Numbered from the stretch's first letter, positions 43,098 to 54,429 are shown. The stretch: 64,000 nucleotides of DNA from Piliocolobus tephrosceles (GCF_002776525.5 NC_045438.1:162522753-162586752); one strand, 5' to 3'. The notes: generated by a model not told the origin, from the letters alone. A program made the numbers and translations.

Positions 43098-43426
43098 TGA
43101 TATGGTTTGGCTGTGTCTCCACCCAAATCCTCAACTTGAATTGTATCTTCCAGAATTGAGGGGTCCAGGGGGAGGTAATTAAATCATGGGGGCTGGTCTT
43201 TCCCATGCTATTGAATAAGTCTCACAAATCTGATGGGTTTATCAGGGGTTTCTGCTTTTGCTTCTTCCTGATTTTCTCTTGCTGCTGCCATGTAAGAAGT
43301 ACCTTTTACCTACTGCCATGATTCTGAGGCCTCCCAAGCCATGTGGAACTGTAAGTCTAATTAAACCTCTTTTTCTTCCCAGTCTTGGATATGTCTTTAT
43401 CAGCAGCATGAAAACAAACGAATACA
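43098..43426 (+). mobile_element. THE1-type 3' LTR (329 bp)
   Basis: tgatatggtttggctgtgtc at the start. It lacks about 20 bases present in the 5' LTR around ccatgtgttgtgggagggac, so the two LTRs have diverged independently. Confidence 0.95.
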
Positions 43427-43759
43427 CCCTCGTTGGCCAAACCTGAGTCAGGCTCGGCTCAGCTCTCTTCGAGATTAGGCCTCATCCTCAGCATGCCAAG
43501 CCCAGGTTGGTGGGAATCTCCCCACTCTTGATACCTAGCCAAGTTCCTTTTGGTAATTTTCTGTCCAGTGACCCCTCACCCTGTGGGCCATAAATCCATG
43601 GCTGCCCCTGTTGCATTAGGACTTGAGTTCAGTCTCCTTCCCTATTGCAATAGTCTGGAAAAGAGTCTTCCTGGCCTGTTAAACTCTGTCTGGTGTAATT
43701 TTTCTTTCACATCACCTCCACACCCACCCCCAAAACTCATGCATCTCCACCTTTTTCTG
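43427..43759. other. Unrecognised spacer
   Basis: No gene or repeat family recognised. Confidence 0.4.
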
Positions 43760-44545
43760 CCAGACACCCAGATGCATGGGCCCTAAAACACAGGTGTCAT
43801 ACTTGATGCCACCCCTCCCTTCTTCTTTGCATCCAATCAACCCATCTCAACTCTGTCCACTTCTCCCTCCCTAGTCCCAGTCACCCTGACCTCCAGCCCC
43901 CATGACTACAGCCTCCTCCAGCTGGTCTCCCACATCCACTTTACCCCCCTTGAATCTATTCACACAAAGCAGCAAGACTGAACTGCTTAGGTGACAAATC
44001 AAACAATGGCTCTCTCTTTCTCAAACCTTCCAAGGGCTTCCCATTTCTCTGAGATTGAAATCCAGACTCCTCACCTGGCTGCAAGGCCCTTCTCCCCAGC
44101 CTCATTGCATTGCCTCTCCCTGGTCCCTCTGCTCCAGGGGCCACACTGATGGGTCTTCTGTTTCATAATCACCCATCTCTGCCTCATCTCAGCTCTTTGT
44201 TCTGGATCTGCCCTTGGCCAGGATGATGTCTTCCCCTCAAGTGGGTCCTTCTCATCCTCTGGGTCTCAGCTTCAGTGTCAACCTTCTGAGACACTCTCCT
44301 GATCAATACCCCTAAAATGCAACCCCTGCCACTCTGGTTCAGGCCTATGCTCATTTTCTTCACAGCCCCCACTACAATTGCACATAGTTATTTGCCTGCC
44401 TATCTGTCTTCATGTTTCCCTCCCACTGGCATGGAAGCAACATGAGGGCAGGGCTGTGACATCGTTGTTGACAGTGACGCCACCTTCACTTGCCTAGGAC
44501 TGCACCCAACATGTGGTAAACTCTCAGTCAAAACACACTGAATGA
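43760..44545 (+). mobile_element. Long L2 LINE 3' fragment
   Basis: Sense L2 order: caatggctctctctttctca, tccaagggcttcccatttc, ggctgcaaggcccttctccc, gggtctcagcttcagtgtca, cctcccactggcatggaagc, aacatgagggcagggctgtg. This is the longest L2 in the window. Confidence 0.85.
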
Positions 44546-44741
44546 CCTGAGTTAACCTTGAGTCGACATTGACCTTTCCTGTAAGCTCTTCAGTCACAGA
44601 ACAGCCCCCTGCGGACCAGGGGGTGGCTTTCCTGATGGGGCCCACAGTATTGCCTACTCCAGACAAGCTCCTGCCCTCTACCTTGGCACAACCAAGGCTG
44701 GCTTGAGGCAGGGAAACACATGTTGTCTATGTTAGCCTCAA
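44546..44741. other. Unrecognised spacer
   Basis: No feature recognised. Confidence 0.4.
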
Positions 44742-44757
44742 AGTAGCATTAAGTGTT

Positions 44758-45074
44758 TTTCATTTTGTTTTTTGTTTGTTTGCTGTTTGTTTTTTTGACA
44801 GTGTTGCTCTGTCACCCAGGCTGGAGTCCAATGGCACGATCTCGGCTCACTTCAATGTCTGCCTCCCAGGTTCAAGCAATTCTCCTGCCTCAGCCTCGCG
44901 AGTAGCTGGGATGACAGGCACATGCCACAACATTTGGCTATTTTTTTTGTGTTTTTAGTAGAGACAAGGTTTCATTGTGTTAGCCAGGATGATCTCTATC
45001 TCCTGACCTTGTGATTCGCCCACCTCGGCCTCCCAAAGTGCTGGGATTACAGCCGTGAGCCATCACACCCAGCC
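44758..45074 (-). mobile_element. Alu (Y/S-like), antisense
   Basis: Antisense Alu with a (tttg)n tail at its left. The 16-base TSD agtagcattaagtgtt is perfect at 44742-44757 and 45075-45090. Confidence 0.96.
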
Positions 45075-45090
45075 AGTAGCATTAAGTGTT

Positions 45091-46056
45091 CTTACATTTT
45101 ATGTCACAAAGTGGCAGGGGTCCCATGACATGACATTGGACATTGTGTGGGCCATGGGCAGATAAGCTTGCACCAGAGCCCATGGCAACCATGACTTCTG
45201 AGAAGCTGAAATGCACATTTGGGAAATTTAATACATCTTCAATACAACAACAGAATTTCTCTATTTCCATCAAAGAAGGTCACTAGGAATGAAATTAAGC
45301 ATAAAAAAGGAGTTAGGGTTTTATTTGTTTATTTATTTATTTATTTTTTATTTCAGCTTGTAATTAAGCCATCAGGTAATGGCATTTTACTGAAAGTGGC
45401 TGCTGTATGTCCCTCTGGTGCCTGGGGTTTCCTGCTCAGGCTTCCCTTGCAGACCCACAGGAGGCGGGAGGAGGCTGCTCAAGAAATTCTCATTGCATCA
45501 AAGCACAGCCTCACCCTCTTTAGGCCGAGCAATTTCAAAGCGTGGACATATCAAAGGGAACGAGGGCTGAGTGAAATCCTGGAATAGACGAAGGGGGACA
45601 CAAGCTCTGGTAGACACCCAGTGACTTGTGCAGGGAACAGAAGATGAGGTATGGGAGCATAAAGGCACTCTCTTCTGATGGCTTCCATTTCCCAGGAAAG
45701 TTGGGAATGGGAACCAGCTCCTCTCGAGTGAGAGCAGGAGGAAGGAATATTGGAGGCTCCAGGACAGGGGAGTATGAGCTGATATCCAGGAAAAGGGGGC
45801 GCCTGCTGATGAAAAAACTGCAGTGGCATTGGCTGGAAATAATTAGGGGCCACTGAGGTTCAGTCAGCAATGCAGAGTGCCACCCATTGGCATTGGTTGG
45901 GCTTTTCCTCCAGGCTGTTTGGATTCACACGTGTAGGTGGGTGCAGAGATGCAGACACCAGGGGAGGGATTTTTCTAGGCAAGCATGAGAGCAACAAGCA
46001 GGGCAACTGAGTTGTAAGTATTTGCCAGGGACTGGTTAAAATGATGGAATGTGGCT
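45091..46056. other. Unrecognised sequence
   Basis: No gene seen. A (ttta)n patch lies at about 45327-45348. Frames of 100-139 codons are on opposite strands, overlap and resemble nothing I know. Confidence 0.4.
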
Positions 46057-47171
46057 TTACAGTTTCAGGTTTTATGTTTAAGTCTTTAATCCATTTTGAG
46101 AAAACATAGGGAAAAAGCTTACTGGTATTAGCCTTGACAATGATTTTTAGACGTGATCCCAAAAGCACAGGCAACAAAAGCAAACATAGGTGGAATTGCA
46201 CCAAACTAAAGAACTTCTGCACAGCAAAAGAAACAAAGAGTGGAGAGACAGCCTGTCGAATGGAATGAGAGATGTGCAAACCATATATCCTATATGAGGT
46301 TAATGTCCAAAATATATAGGAAACTCAAACGACTCAACAGCAAGAAAGCAAATAACTTGATCCAAAATGCACAAGTCACCTAAGTGGACATTTCTCAAAT
46401 GAAACATACAAATGACCAACAGGTTTGTGAAAAAATGCTCAACATCACTAATCATCGGGGAACTACAAATTAAAATGAGATATCACCTAACACCTTGAGA
46501 AAGGCTATTATCAAAAAGACCAAAGGCAGGTGTCGGTGAGGATGTGGAGAAAGAGGGACCCTTGTACTGTTGGTGGGAATGTGAGTTAGACCAGCCATTA
46601 TGGAAAACAATTTAGAGGTTCCTCAAAAAATTAAAAATAGAACTACCACGTGATCCAGCAATCCCACTACTGAGGAATGAAATCAGTATCTAGAAGATAT
46701 ATCTGCACATCCCCATTTGTCGCATTATTATTCACAGTAGCCAAGACATGCCATCAACCTCTAGGTGTGCACTGATGGATGAATGAATAAGGAAAATGTG
46801 GTATATGCACACATGTGATATATATACTCCACATCCTCACTAACACAACAGGATACTACTCAGCCTTAAAAAAACATTTCCAACAACATGGATGAACCGG
46901 GAGGACATTCTGCGAAGTGAAATAAGCTAGACTCAGAAAGACAAACACTGCATGATCTCACTTACATGTGGAGTGTAAAAAAGTTGAACTTTCCAGAGGC
47001 AGAGAGTAGGATAGTGGTTACCAGTGCCCTGGGGTGAGAAGAATGGGGAAATGCTGGTCAAAGGGTGTGAAGTTTCAGTTAGACGGGAGGAGTGAGCTCT
47101 GGAGACCTATTGTACATCATGGTGGGTATAGTTAATAACAATGTGCCGTGTTCTTAAAAATTGCTAAGAGA

Positions 47172-47466
47172 GGCCGGGCGTGGTGGCTCAAGCCTGTAAT
47201 CCCAGCACTTTGGGAGGCTGAGACGGGCGGATCACGAGGTCAGGAGATCGAGACCATCCTGGCTAACATGGTGAAACCCCGTCTGTACTAAAAAATACAA
47301 AAAACTAGCCGGGCGAGGTGGCGGGCGCCTGTAGTCCCAGCTACTGGGGAGGCTGAGGCAGGAGAATGGCGTGAACCCGGGAGGCAGAGCTTGCAGTGAG
47401 CTGAGATCCGGCCACTGCACTCCAGCCTGGGCGACAGAGCGAGACTCCGTTTCAACAACAACAACA
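47172..47466 (+). mobile_element. AluY of Old World monkey type
   Basis: Little-diverged Alu with gggcgaggtggcgggcgcc and gagatccggccactgc (47402-47417). The latter is the segment I associate with cercopithecoid AluYRa-type subfamilies (human AluY has gatcgcgccactgc). The TSD aaaaattgctaagaga is perfect at 47156-47171 and 47467-47482. Confidence 0.95.
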
Positions 47467-47482
47467 AAAAATTGCTAAGAGA

Positions 47483-47763
47483 GTCCGGGTGCAGTGGCTC
47501 ACACCTGTAATCCCAGCACTTTGGGAGGCCGAGGCAGGTGGATCACGAGGCCAGGAGATCGAGACCATCCTGGCGAACACAGTGAAACCCCGTCTCTACT
47601 AAAAACATAAAAAAATTAGCCGGGCGTGGTGGCGGACGCCTGTAGTTCCAGCTACTCGGGAGGCTGAGGCAGGAGAATCACTTGAACCCGGGAGGCGGAG
47701 CTTGCAGTGAGCCAAGATCGCACCACTGCACTCCAGCCTGGGCGACAGAGCGAGACAACGTCT

Positions 47764-47801
<38 letters not shown>
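47483..47801 (+). mobile_element. AluY, second copy at the same site
   Basis: Starts gtccgggtgcagtggctcac and ends in 37 uninterrupted A (47765-47801). The following attgctgacagtagatc resumes the host L1, so this copy used the same aaaaattgct target as its neighbour. Confidence 0.95.
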
Positions 47802-47804
<3 letters not shown>

Positions 47805-48115
47805 CTGACAGTAGATCTTAAATGTTCCTCCTACAAAACATGACAGGTATGTGAGATGGTAGATGTGTTAATTGGCTTGATTGTGGTAATTATTTCACAA
47901 TGTATATGTATATCAAAACATCATGTTGCTTGTCATAAATGTAAACATTTTTTGTCAATTACACTTCAATAAAGCTGGGAAAAAAGAGAGTTCATTCAAA
48001 TGAATGCCACATTAAATACACCCCACTATGTAATTTTTTAATGATGGAATATAGGGTCTTTTCATTGTAAGTTCTTTTGCGGCATTTGATTGGTTACCAT
48101 GTCCATGATTACTAA

Positions 48116-48373
48116 TTTTTTTTTTTTTTTTTTTGACACAGAGTCTTCCTCTGTTGCCCAGGCTGGAGTGCAATGGCATGATCTTGGTTTACTGCAACTT
48201 GAGTAGCCGGGATTGCAGGCACCTGCCACCACGTCCAGCTAATTTTTGTAGTTCTAGTAGAGATGGGGTTTCTCCGTGTTGGCCAGGCTGGTCTCAAACA
48301 CCTGACCTCAAGTGATCTGCCTATCTCAGCCTCCCAAAGTGCTGGGATTACAGGCGTGAGCCACTGCACCTGA
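48116..48373 (-). mobile_element. Alu (AluS-like), antisense, internally deleted
   Basis: Poly(T), then gcccaggctggagtgcaatg; about 45 bases are missing between actgcaact and tgagtagccgggattgc. Confidence 0.94.
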
Positions 48374-48707
48374 CAGTGATAATATTTTTTAAGTAGGAAT
48401 ATTTTTAAGTAGGAAAAAAATGTAAAGCAGATGCTGGTCAGATTAAGAATGAGCCGGTCCCAAGAGATAGTCCATGGAAGCATGCAAGAGTTCATCCTGC
48501 ACCTTTGACTCCTGGGGCAAAGGAGTCACTGGGACACAGGGTGTGAGGAGCACCCCTAGAATCGCCAGCACCTCCAAATGGGTTTTCTGGTCAGAGTTTG
48601 GCTCTCCAGGGCACAGCTTCCACTCTTCCTAAGATAGAGTCCACTCCACTCTTAGGTAAAATATGAGTTAATATACCAAAGACAGGCAGGGGGAGAGACT
48701 GTCTATC
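48374..48707. other. Unrecognised spacer
   Basis: No gene or repeat family recognised. Confidence 0.4.
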
Positions 48708-49500
48708 TGTGATGGTTGGGTTGTGACCCCCAAAATTCACTGCTGAAGTCCCGATCTTCTGAAGTCTTTATAGGGGTGGTTAAGTTAAAATGAGGCCATG
48801 AGGATCTGTCCTAATCTAAAATCATTTGTGTGCACGTGTATATTCATTGCAGCACTATTCACAATAGCAAAGACATGGAATCAACCTAAATGCTCATTAA
48901 TGGTAGACTGGATAAAGAAAATGTGGTGCGAATACACCATGGAATACTATGGAGCCATAAGAAGAACAAGATCATGTCCTTTGCAGGAACATGGATGGAG
49001 CTGGAGGCCATTATCCTAAGTGAACTAACATGGAACAGAGAACCAAATATCACATGTTCTCACTTGTAAGTGGGAGCTAAATGATGAGAACACATGGATA
49101 CATAGAGGGGAATAATGCACACTGGGGCCTATCAGAGAGTGGAGGGTAAGAGGAGGGAGAGGATCAGGAAACATAATCAATGGGCACTAGGCTTAATATA
49201 CCTGGGTGATGAAATAATCTGTACGACAAACCCCCATGATACCAGTTTGCCTATGTGGCAAACCTGCATTTGTACTCAGGAACTTAAAATAAACGTTTAA
49301 AAAAGAGGCAATTAGGATACAGACATGTAGAGAGGGAAGTCCACAAGCCAAGGAGAGAGGCTGCAGGAGAATCCAAAGCTGACACTTTGATCCTGGACTT
49401 CCAGGCTCCGGGTCTACGCAGCAATAACCTTCTGCTGTTTATGCCCCCAGTGTGTGTAACTTCCTTATAGGAACCCCAGCAAACGCATACATCATCCAGA
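48708..49500 (+). mobile_element. MLT1-type LTR split by an L1
   Basis: First part about 48708-48825 (gtgatggttgggttgtgacc, ttaagttaaaatgaggccat). The second part runs from about 49306 to 49500 (gatcctggacttccaggctc, cagcaaacgcatacatc). An L1 3' end separates them. Confidence 0.8.
48829..49305 (+). mobile_element. L1 (L1PB/older L1PA type) 3' end
   Basis: Sense L1: gcagcactattcacaatagc, catggaatactatggagcca, then the 3' UTR tgggcactaggcttaatata and cctgggtgatgaaataatct to cttaaaataaacgtttaaaa. Truncated at 5' and without coding capacity. Confidence 0.92.
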
Positions 49501-49908
49501 CTAGGTAGGCCATTTTTCTAAAATATTACTAAACTATGTCAAATATTTAAACACTGTTTTGTAAAATACAAGCTGAAGTGTTTGAACAACGTTTCCTCAT
49601 TTGCACATTTATGCGCCAGTGAATTGCTGGTTGACATATTCATAGGTTTCAGCATATGGCATCCGGTGCATTTCATATATGTTTGGTTTCATCACACTGA
49701 ATTCTGTTGTCACTTACGTTAAGTCCCCAAAAGACCTTTTCACGAAATGTTAAGGAGAGATCATGAAATAATGAAATCAGATAAGTAAACAATTGAATCT
49801 GGTGAATCCAACCAAAATTAAAAGTCGTCATATTAGGGTTGCGTTTGTACTATTTTGAGTGATAGCAACATATTATGGGATGAGACACAAGATGCATTCC
49901 TAAATATA
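49501..49908. other. Unrecognised AT-rich sequence
   Basis: No gene or repeat family recognised. Confidence 0.4.
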
Positions 49909-49960
49909 TGTGTCTGTGCACGTGTGTATGTGTGCATGTGTGTGTGTGTGTGTGTGTGTT
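49909..49960 (+). repeat. (TG)n microsatellite
   Basis: tgtgtctgtgcacgtgtg grading into a pure TG run. Confidence 0.95.
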
Positions 49961-49992
49961 GATGTATGAACTCTGGACCAAAAAAAAGTTTT

Positions 49993-50118
49993 CTTAAATA
50001 ACTATTTGAAGACAAATAGTTCTTCAGTTAAATAGCTCTTCAAATAGTTAAGAAACTATTTAATAAATAGTTCTTCTTTAAATAGTTCTTCAAATAGTTA
50101 AGAAACTAAAGTTTCTTA
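49993..50118. repeat. Cluster of direct and inverted AT-rich repeats
   Basis: A 45-base unit at 50014-50058 recurs at 50065-50108 (each with cttcaaatagttaagaaac). taactatttgaag at 49999-50011 is the exact reverse complement of cttcaaatagtta at 50038-50050 and 50088-50100. aagaaact/agtttctt at 50100-50117 forms an 8-bp stem with a 2-base loop. I match this to no known family. Confidence 0.9.
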
Positions 50119-50308
50119 AAGAACTATTGGAAAGTGGATAAGAACAGGCAGAGACGGAAAGAGTGTCCGTCTGTAAGGGATGAGGATTTGCCGGGCTTTC
50201 CACTGGGGCTGATGTAGAAAGTAGAGCCTCTCTCACTGCCTTGAGGGCTCAGCGGAGGAGAAGGGATTCCTAAAAGGCTGGAAAACGAGGAGGAAAAGGA
50301 GCAGGTCA
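50119..50308. other. Unrecognised spacer
   Basis: No feature recognised. Confidence 0.4.
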
Positions 50309-50319
50309 AAAGGAGCAAG

Positions 50320-50759
50320 TGAGCGCTTCCGGGGATGTTGTCTGCAGGCACTCAGAATGGTCCGGCGTTTGACATACCGTCGTAGGCTTTCCTAAAATAC
50401 AGCCTTTAACAAAACTAGGCTGCCCTGAACCCCTGGTGATGGAATTCTCTTTACCTTCGTACCAAGAAGGTTGGGAAAGCACCAAAATCTGCATGTGGCA
50501 TGTGCCCAGGCGGACTTTGAGGGGTTCGTGCTGTAAGACCTAAAGTTCTTATGAGATGGTCCAAAACGAAGAAACATGTCAGCAGGGCCTATGGTGGCTC
50601 CATGAGTGCTAGGTGTGTTCCTGACAGGACCAAGCGTGCTTTCCTTATCGAGGAGCAGAACATTCTTGTGAAAGTGTTGAAGGCACAAGCACAGAGTCAG
50701 AAAGTTAAATAAAAAATGAAACTTTTTTGAGTAATAAAAATGAAAAGGCTTAAAAAAAG
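50320..50759 (+). pseudogene. RPL34 processed pseudogene
   Basis: Intron-less copy of the mRNA for ribosomal protein eL34, a component of the large ribosomal subunit. The start codon is at 50357-50359, after ctgcaggcactcaga. Body words match the functional mRNA (aagaaggttgggaaagcacc, gaaacatgtcagcagggcct, cttatcgaggagcag). Codon 13 is TAA in place of TAC, and a 2-base insertion near ggaattctctttacc shifts the frame; the original stop position (50710-50712) is preserved. The 3' UTR (tttttgagtaataaaaatga) and A-rich tail follow. TSD aaaggagcaag is at 50309-50319 and 50760-50770. It does not encode a protein. Confidence 0.97.
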
Positions 50760-50770
50760 AAAGGAGCAAG

Positions 50771-50914
50771 GGGGGAGACCTAAAACCTGTGTATAAATTC
50801 CCCCAGGTCTTCAACTGACTCCTCAGCTGTGCCTGAGTGGGAGAGAGTCCAGGGAAACTTTCAGAAGGAGCCAGCTGGAGTGCTGAGGAGACAAGGGAGG
50901 AACCAGAAAATACG
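50771..50914. other. Unrecognised spacer
   Basis: No feature recognised. Confidence 0.4.
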
Positions 50915-51390
50915 ATGTAGTAAATCTCGAAAGGTTGACATTTTGGGGAGCATGTTCTCTGACTACAGTGAAATTAAACTAGAAATCGACATCGTGAAAA
51001 TCTCCAAAAAGCTACAGTGGGCATTACTGGGCAATTGATGAGCTTTGATGATGGGCTGAGGATTCAGGTAATAATATTGTATTAGTGTTAAGTCTCCGGA
51101 TTTTGATAATTACACTGTGGTCATGTCCAAGATGGTCTTTGTTTTTGGGAAATACACACTGGAGCATTTAGAGGTAAAATGGCACGGTCTGTGGGGGGAG
51201 AGAGAGGGAGAGAGAACGGAGGAGGAGGAAGAGAAAGGAGTGAAAAAGCAAATGGCATAAAATGTTAAACAATTGTTGAACCTGGGTAAACAGTATATGG
51301 GAGCTCTTTGTACTATATTTGCAACCTCTGTGAAATTTTAAAATTATATCAAAATTTATCCTTAAAAAAAAAACAACAAAAAACAAAAGA
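50915..51390 (+). mobile_element. Old L1-like 3' region
   Basis: tctgactacagtgaaattaa resembles L1 ORF2. gtatatgggagctctttgta and ctatatttgcaacctctgtg followed by aaattatatcaaaatttatc resemble an L1M 3' UTR. A purine tract (51193-51240) lies inside. The assignment is tentative. Confidence 0.55.
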
Positions 51391-52371
51391 ATACATAACT
51401 GGCATCCTATTTTGCTTCTATTTACTTCTGGAATTGTCTGTATGGGAGATTAGAGGTAAGACCTTCCAAAGTGCTCCACCCTCACACCCAGCTGGGAGGG
51501 GCCGTGAATGGTACCGTGGGGATGGTGGCCAAATGGCAGACAGGGGCTTTGTCACCTAGCGCAGAGGGTAGACCAGGTCCCCACAGCGCCAGCCGGCTCC
51601 TCAGCACCATCTCACCATTATTGGGTTTCTAAGTGGACAGCAGCAAGGTCCTTGTGCTAAACTGCAGAACATATCACAGAGCCCAGAGGCAAGGATTAGT
51701 GTCCGCGAGACAAACGACCAGCTGCGATTATCATCTTGTTCAACGTTTAGAAACATCGAGATAGGAAAGATGAGAGAGTAACTGTCTCTGAATAATGAGT
51801 TTTTCTGTGGTGGCAGTGGCGGGGGGCGTTCAGCTGAGGCTGAAGAGGGGAGAGAAAGTTGCCAACCATGAAGAACCTGTCAGAGAACAACGTTGACTTC
51901 GCAATCTGCCCCTGTCCTAGCATTTCCTGCACATCCTCCATGCACCACGCTCCTCAGACAGGTTCTCTTCTGTCTTTGAAGCAGGCATTAGCACTGCACA
52001 TGCTGGCGGTCCTGAAGCGCCTCTCTGCCACCTTCCTGTGTTTGGGAGAATCCCTCCTCCTGTGTCTCAGTGGGAGGCAGGGACTGACTCCCACAGCAGA
52101 AGACAAAATGCCAGGGACTTGCTTCCTCAGCCTTCCTTGCAGTGTAAGGTGGGATGTGAGGCAGCCAATCAGATGCGTTTGCCCAGAGTCCCAGGGATCC
52201 CCAAGGCCCTCTCTCGGGCAGCTAGCACAGCTGCAGGCCATGGAGACCCTGGGTCAGCAGTGCAGGTGCAGCACCCAGCAACTAGGACCCTCAGTGGCTG
52301 CAGAAGCAGTGTCCCTGAGGAGCGGTCATGGGCATGGCTCCCACACACCGAGCTGCTCTGCGATTTGCCAG
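51391..52371. other. Unrecognised sequence
   Basis: A 237-codon plus frame (51859-52572) runs through this stretch into the antisense L1, so it is chance. 52100-52190 resembles the start of an old LTR or MER element (gggacttgcttcctcagcct), family unknown. Confidence 0.4.
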
Positions 52372-52915
52372 ACATCATGTGTACAATCCAGTGACATTAA
52401 ATACTTTCTCAGTGTGGTGCAGTCATCACCACTATCGAGTTCAGGGCTTCATCACCCAAATGGAAACCCCGTATCCACGAAGCAGCCGCTTTCATTCCTC
52501 CCTTCCCCACTCGGTCCCTCGCAACCACTAGTGCATTCTGTCTCCATGGATTTGCTTTTTCTGGATGTTTGATATGAATGGAATTATGTGGTCTGACTTC
52601 TTTCCTTGAGTGTTTTCAAGCCCCATGCATGTTGTAGCATGTGTCAGAGCTTCAGTCCTGTCTGCAGTCAAACAATATCCCATTGCATGGATATATGACG
52701 TTTTGTTGACCCATTCATTTGTTGATGGACAGTGGGTTGTGTCCAGCTTTTGGTGATTGTGAACAGAGCTGCTATGAATATTCATGTACTAGTTTTTGTG
52801 TGGAGACCTATTTTCCATTCTTTCGGGTATAGACCTAGGAATGGAATTGCTGGGTCATGTAGTGCTTCTATGTTTAACTTGCAGAGGAACTGCCAAGCTA
52901 TTTTCCCCAGTATCC
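52372..52915 (-). mobile_element. Old L1 (L1M type), antisense
   Basis: cagtcatcaccactatcgag, tgatatgaatggaattatgt, ttcatttgttgatggacagt, tgtgaacagagctgctatga, gaatggaattgctgggtcat: antisense L1 in correct order. Confidence 0.9.
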
Positions 52916-52997
52916 TTTTAATACATTATTTTCTCCTTAATACAATCAGAGTTTATTTCTGTTGTTTCCAAGTAGGAACCCTGACTGATACCTGATT

Positions 52998-53100
52998 CCC
53001 ACCGTACTGATGGGAAACCTGAGGCTCAGGGAAAGACTGAGTGGTTTGTCCAAGGCTCCTGACTGGATCCAGTTTGCTGCTGAGACTCTAGGACAGTGAG
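52998..53100 (+). mobile_element. MIR fragment
   Basis: tgatgggaaacctgaggctc, agtggtttgtccaaggctcc and a diverged 3' part. Confidence 0.65.
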
Positions 53101-54429
53101 ATTCCCTTTGCGTCTTACCTCCTGCATAAATAATATGGTGCGGTGGTTCCCAACGGGGGTCCCTGGAGGCCAAGGGTGCCATGAATTATTGACCAGGGTC
53201 TGGGAGCTATTTTGAATATTCCACTAAGTGTAATGGAAAACCTCCACTTTCGCACAATGAAGCTGTTCAGGCTACCTGAAATGTCAAGTTTCTTTGCTTT
53301 TGGCAGAAATTGAATCAACCCATGGTGGTAATAAGAGTTATTTCCTGCTGATCAGAGACTCTGGCTCTCTAGCTGGCAGTTATGTATATATTTGATTAAT
53401 TTTAAAAATGAGAAAATGAATAAATTATTACTTAATAAATGAAGTTGTTTGGTGAATGAAAATCTTTTAAAACATGGGGTCCATGGGGAGAGAAATCAGA
53501 CATGAGTGTCTTGGTGACAAGAAAGTCATCAAAGCATTGAGAACACGCCCTTGGCTGTCTCCTGGGGCTCTGGGTCTGAGAGTCTTGATTCTGCCAATGA
53601 CAGCTCAGACCTTGTGCAAGTGACCGTGGGTGTCCCCTTCTCTGCCACAGAGGGGCTCACTTACTGCTGCTAAGCTTCCTTCCAGCTGTGGTGTCCTGTG
53701 ATTCTAACCCACCTATGAAGGGAGGCAGCGATGAAGAGGGGGGATAATTCTTTTTTTCTAGGTGGCTGTGGGGCAGATTCCCAGGGAAGCCAGAAGCTGA
53801 GCTGCCCGCAGGACACAGCAGTGACCAGAGATGGGAGGTCCTGCACACACCCTAGTCTCTCTCTCCAGACCCCTTCTCCTGCTGTATCCTCTGGCTTGCA
53901 GATGGTCGCTTTCCTGCACCCCTCACCTCTTCCCTCACCCACGTCCCACCAGGCCATTTCCAGGCCCTTTCTGTCTCTGGAGGTCTGTCCTCTGGATCAA
54001 CACCTCTCTGTCCCCAGGCTGTCTCCCACAGGGTCCCCAGCCGGGCTCTGAACCTCAGACTGGGCCTCTGAGCATTCACCACCTGCTTCCCTGTCCAGCA
54101 TCACAGAACCCCGATATCTTTGTTTTGTCTTTGCTAACAGTGGTGTGGTCACATCACAACTTACTTGGTATAAGGTAAGCAAGTAAGGTAAGTCATGAAG
54201 CAGCCGTGACACCTGCCCTCCCAGCACACCTCTCACCATCTTTCCTAAAGCCTGCACCAGCCACAGGGAGCCACATGCGGCCTCCCGGATGGCCAGGCTG
54301 CTCCCGGCCTCTAAGCCTTTGGGTCATCCCTAATTGCTTTCTTGACATTTAGCTTGAAAGAGTGACAAAGTGACATTTTAACTCCTGGCAATACATACTG
54401 GTCCTGATGACAAATACAGTCAGCCCCAG
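53101..54429. other. Unrecognised sequence
   Basis: 53135-53170 (ggtggttcccaacgggggtc) may be the end of an old DNA transposon. The rest, including the GC-rich part 53640-54300 with overlapping frames up to 115 codons, is not recognised. Confidence 0.4.

Larger units (their letters stand above)
41173..43426 (+). mobile_element. Full-length THE1-type MaLR provirus
   Basis: 5' LTR 41173-41522, internal 41523-43097, 3' LTR 43098-43426, total about 2.25 kb, the normal THE1 size. Both LTRs start tgatatggtttggct and end with a taca-type end (aataca). The 5-base flanks ctctc (41168-41172) and ccctc (43427-43431) fit a one-mismatch TSD. The element has no pol or env; gag-derived remnant frames (41650-41970, 41984-42655) are interrupted. 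It is an ancient, non-autonomous copy. Confidence 0.95.
46057..47985 (+). mobile_element. Old L1 (L1M type) with inverted 5' end and two Alu insertions
   Basis: 46057-46104 is antisense L1 (tttcaggttttatgtttaag, tctttaatccattttgag). At about 46104 it flips to sense (aaaacatagggaaaaagctt, acgtgatcccaaaagcacag) and continues to the 3' end near 47985 (acttcaataaagctggg). In the L1 consensus the two pieces are neighbours, so this is a 5' inversion. Alus at 47172 and 47483 interrupt the 3' part. The coding frames are broken. Confidence 0.88.

Noticed and set aside
51859..52572. 237-codon plus-strand open frame
   Set aside because: It runs from unrecognised DNA straight into an antisense L1, has no recognisable domain and overlaps minus-strand frames; best explained as chance.
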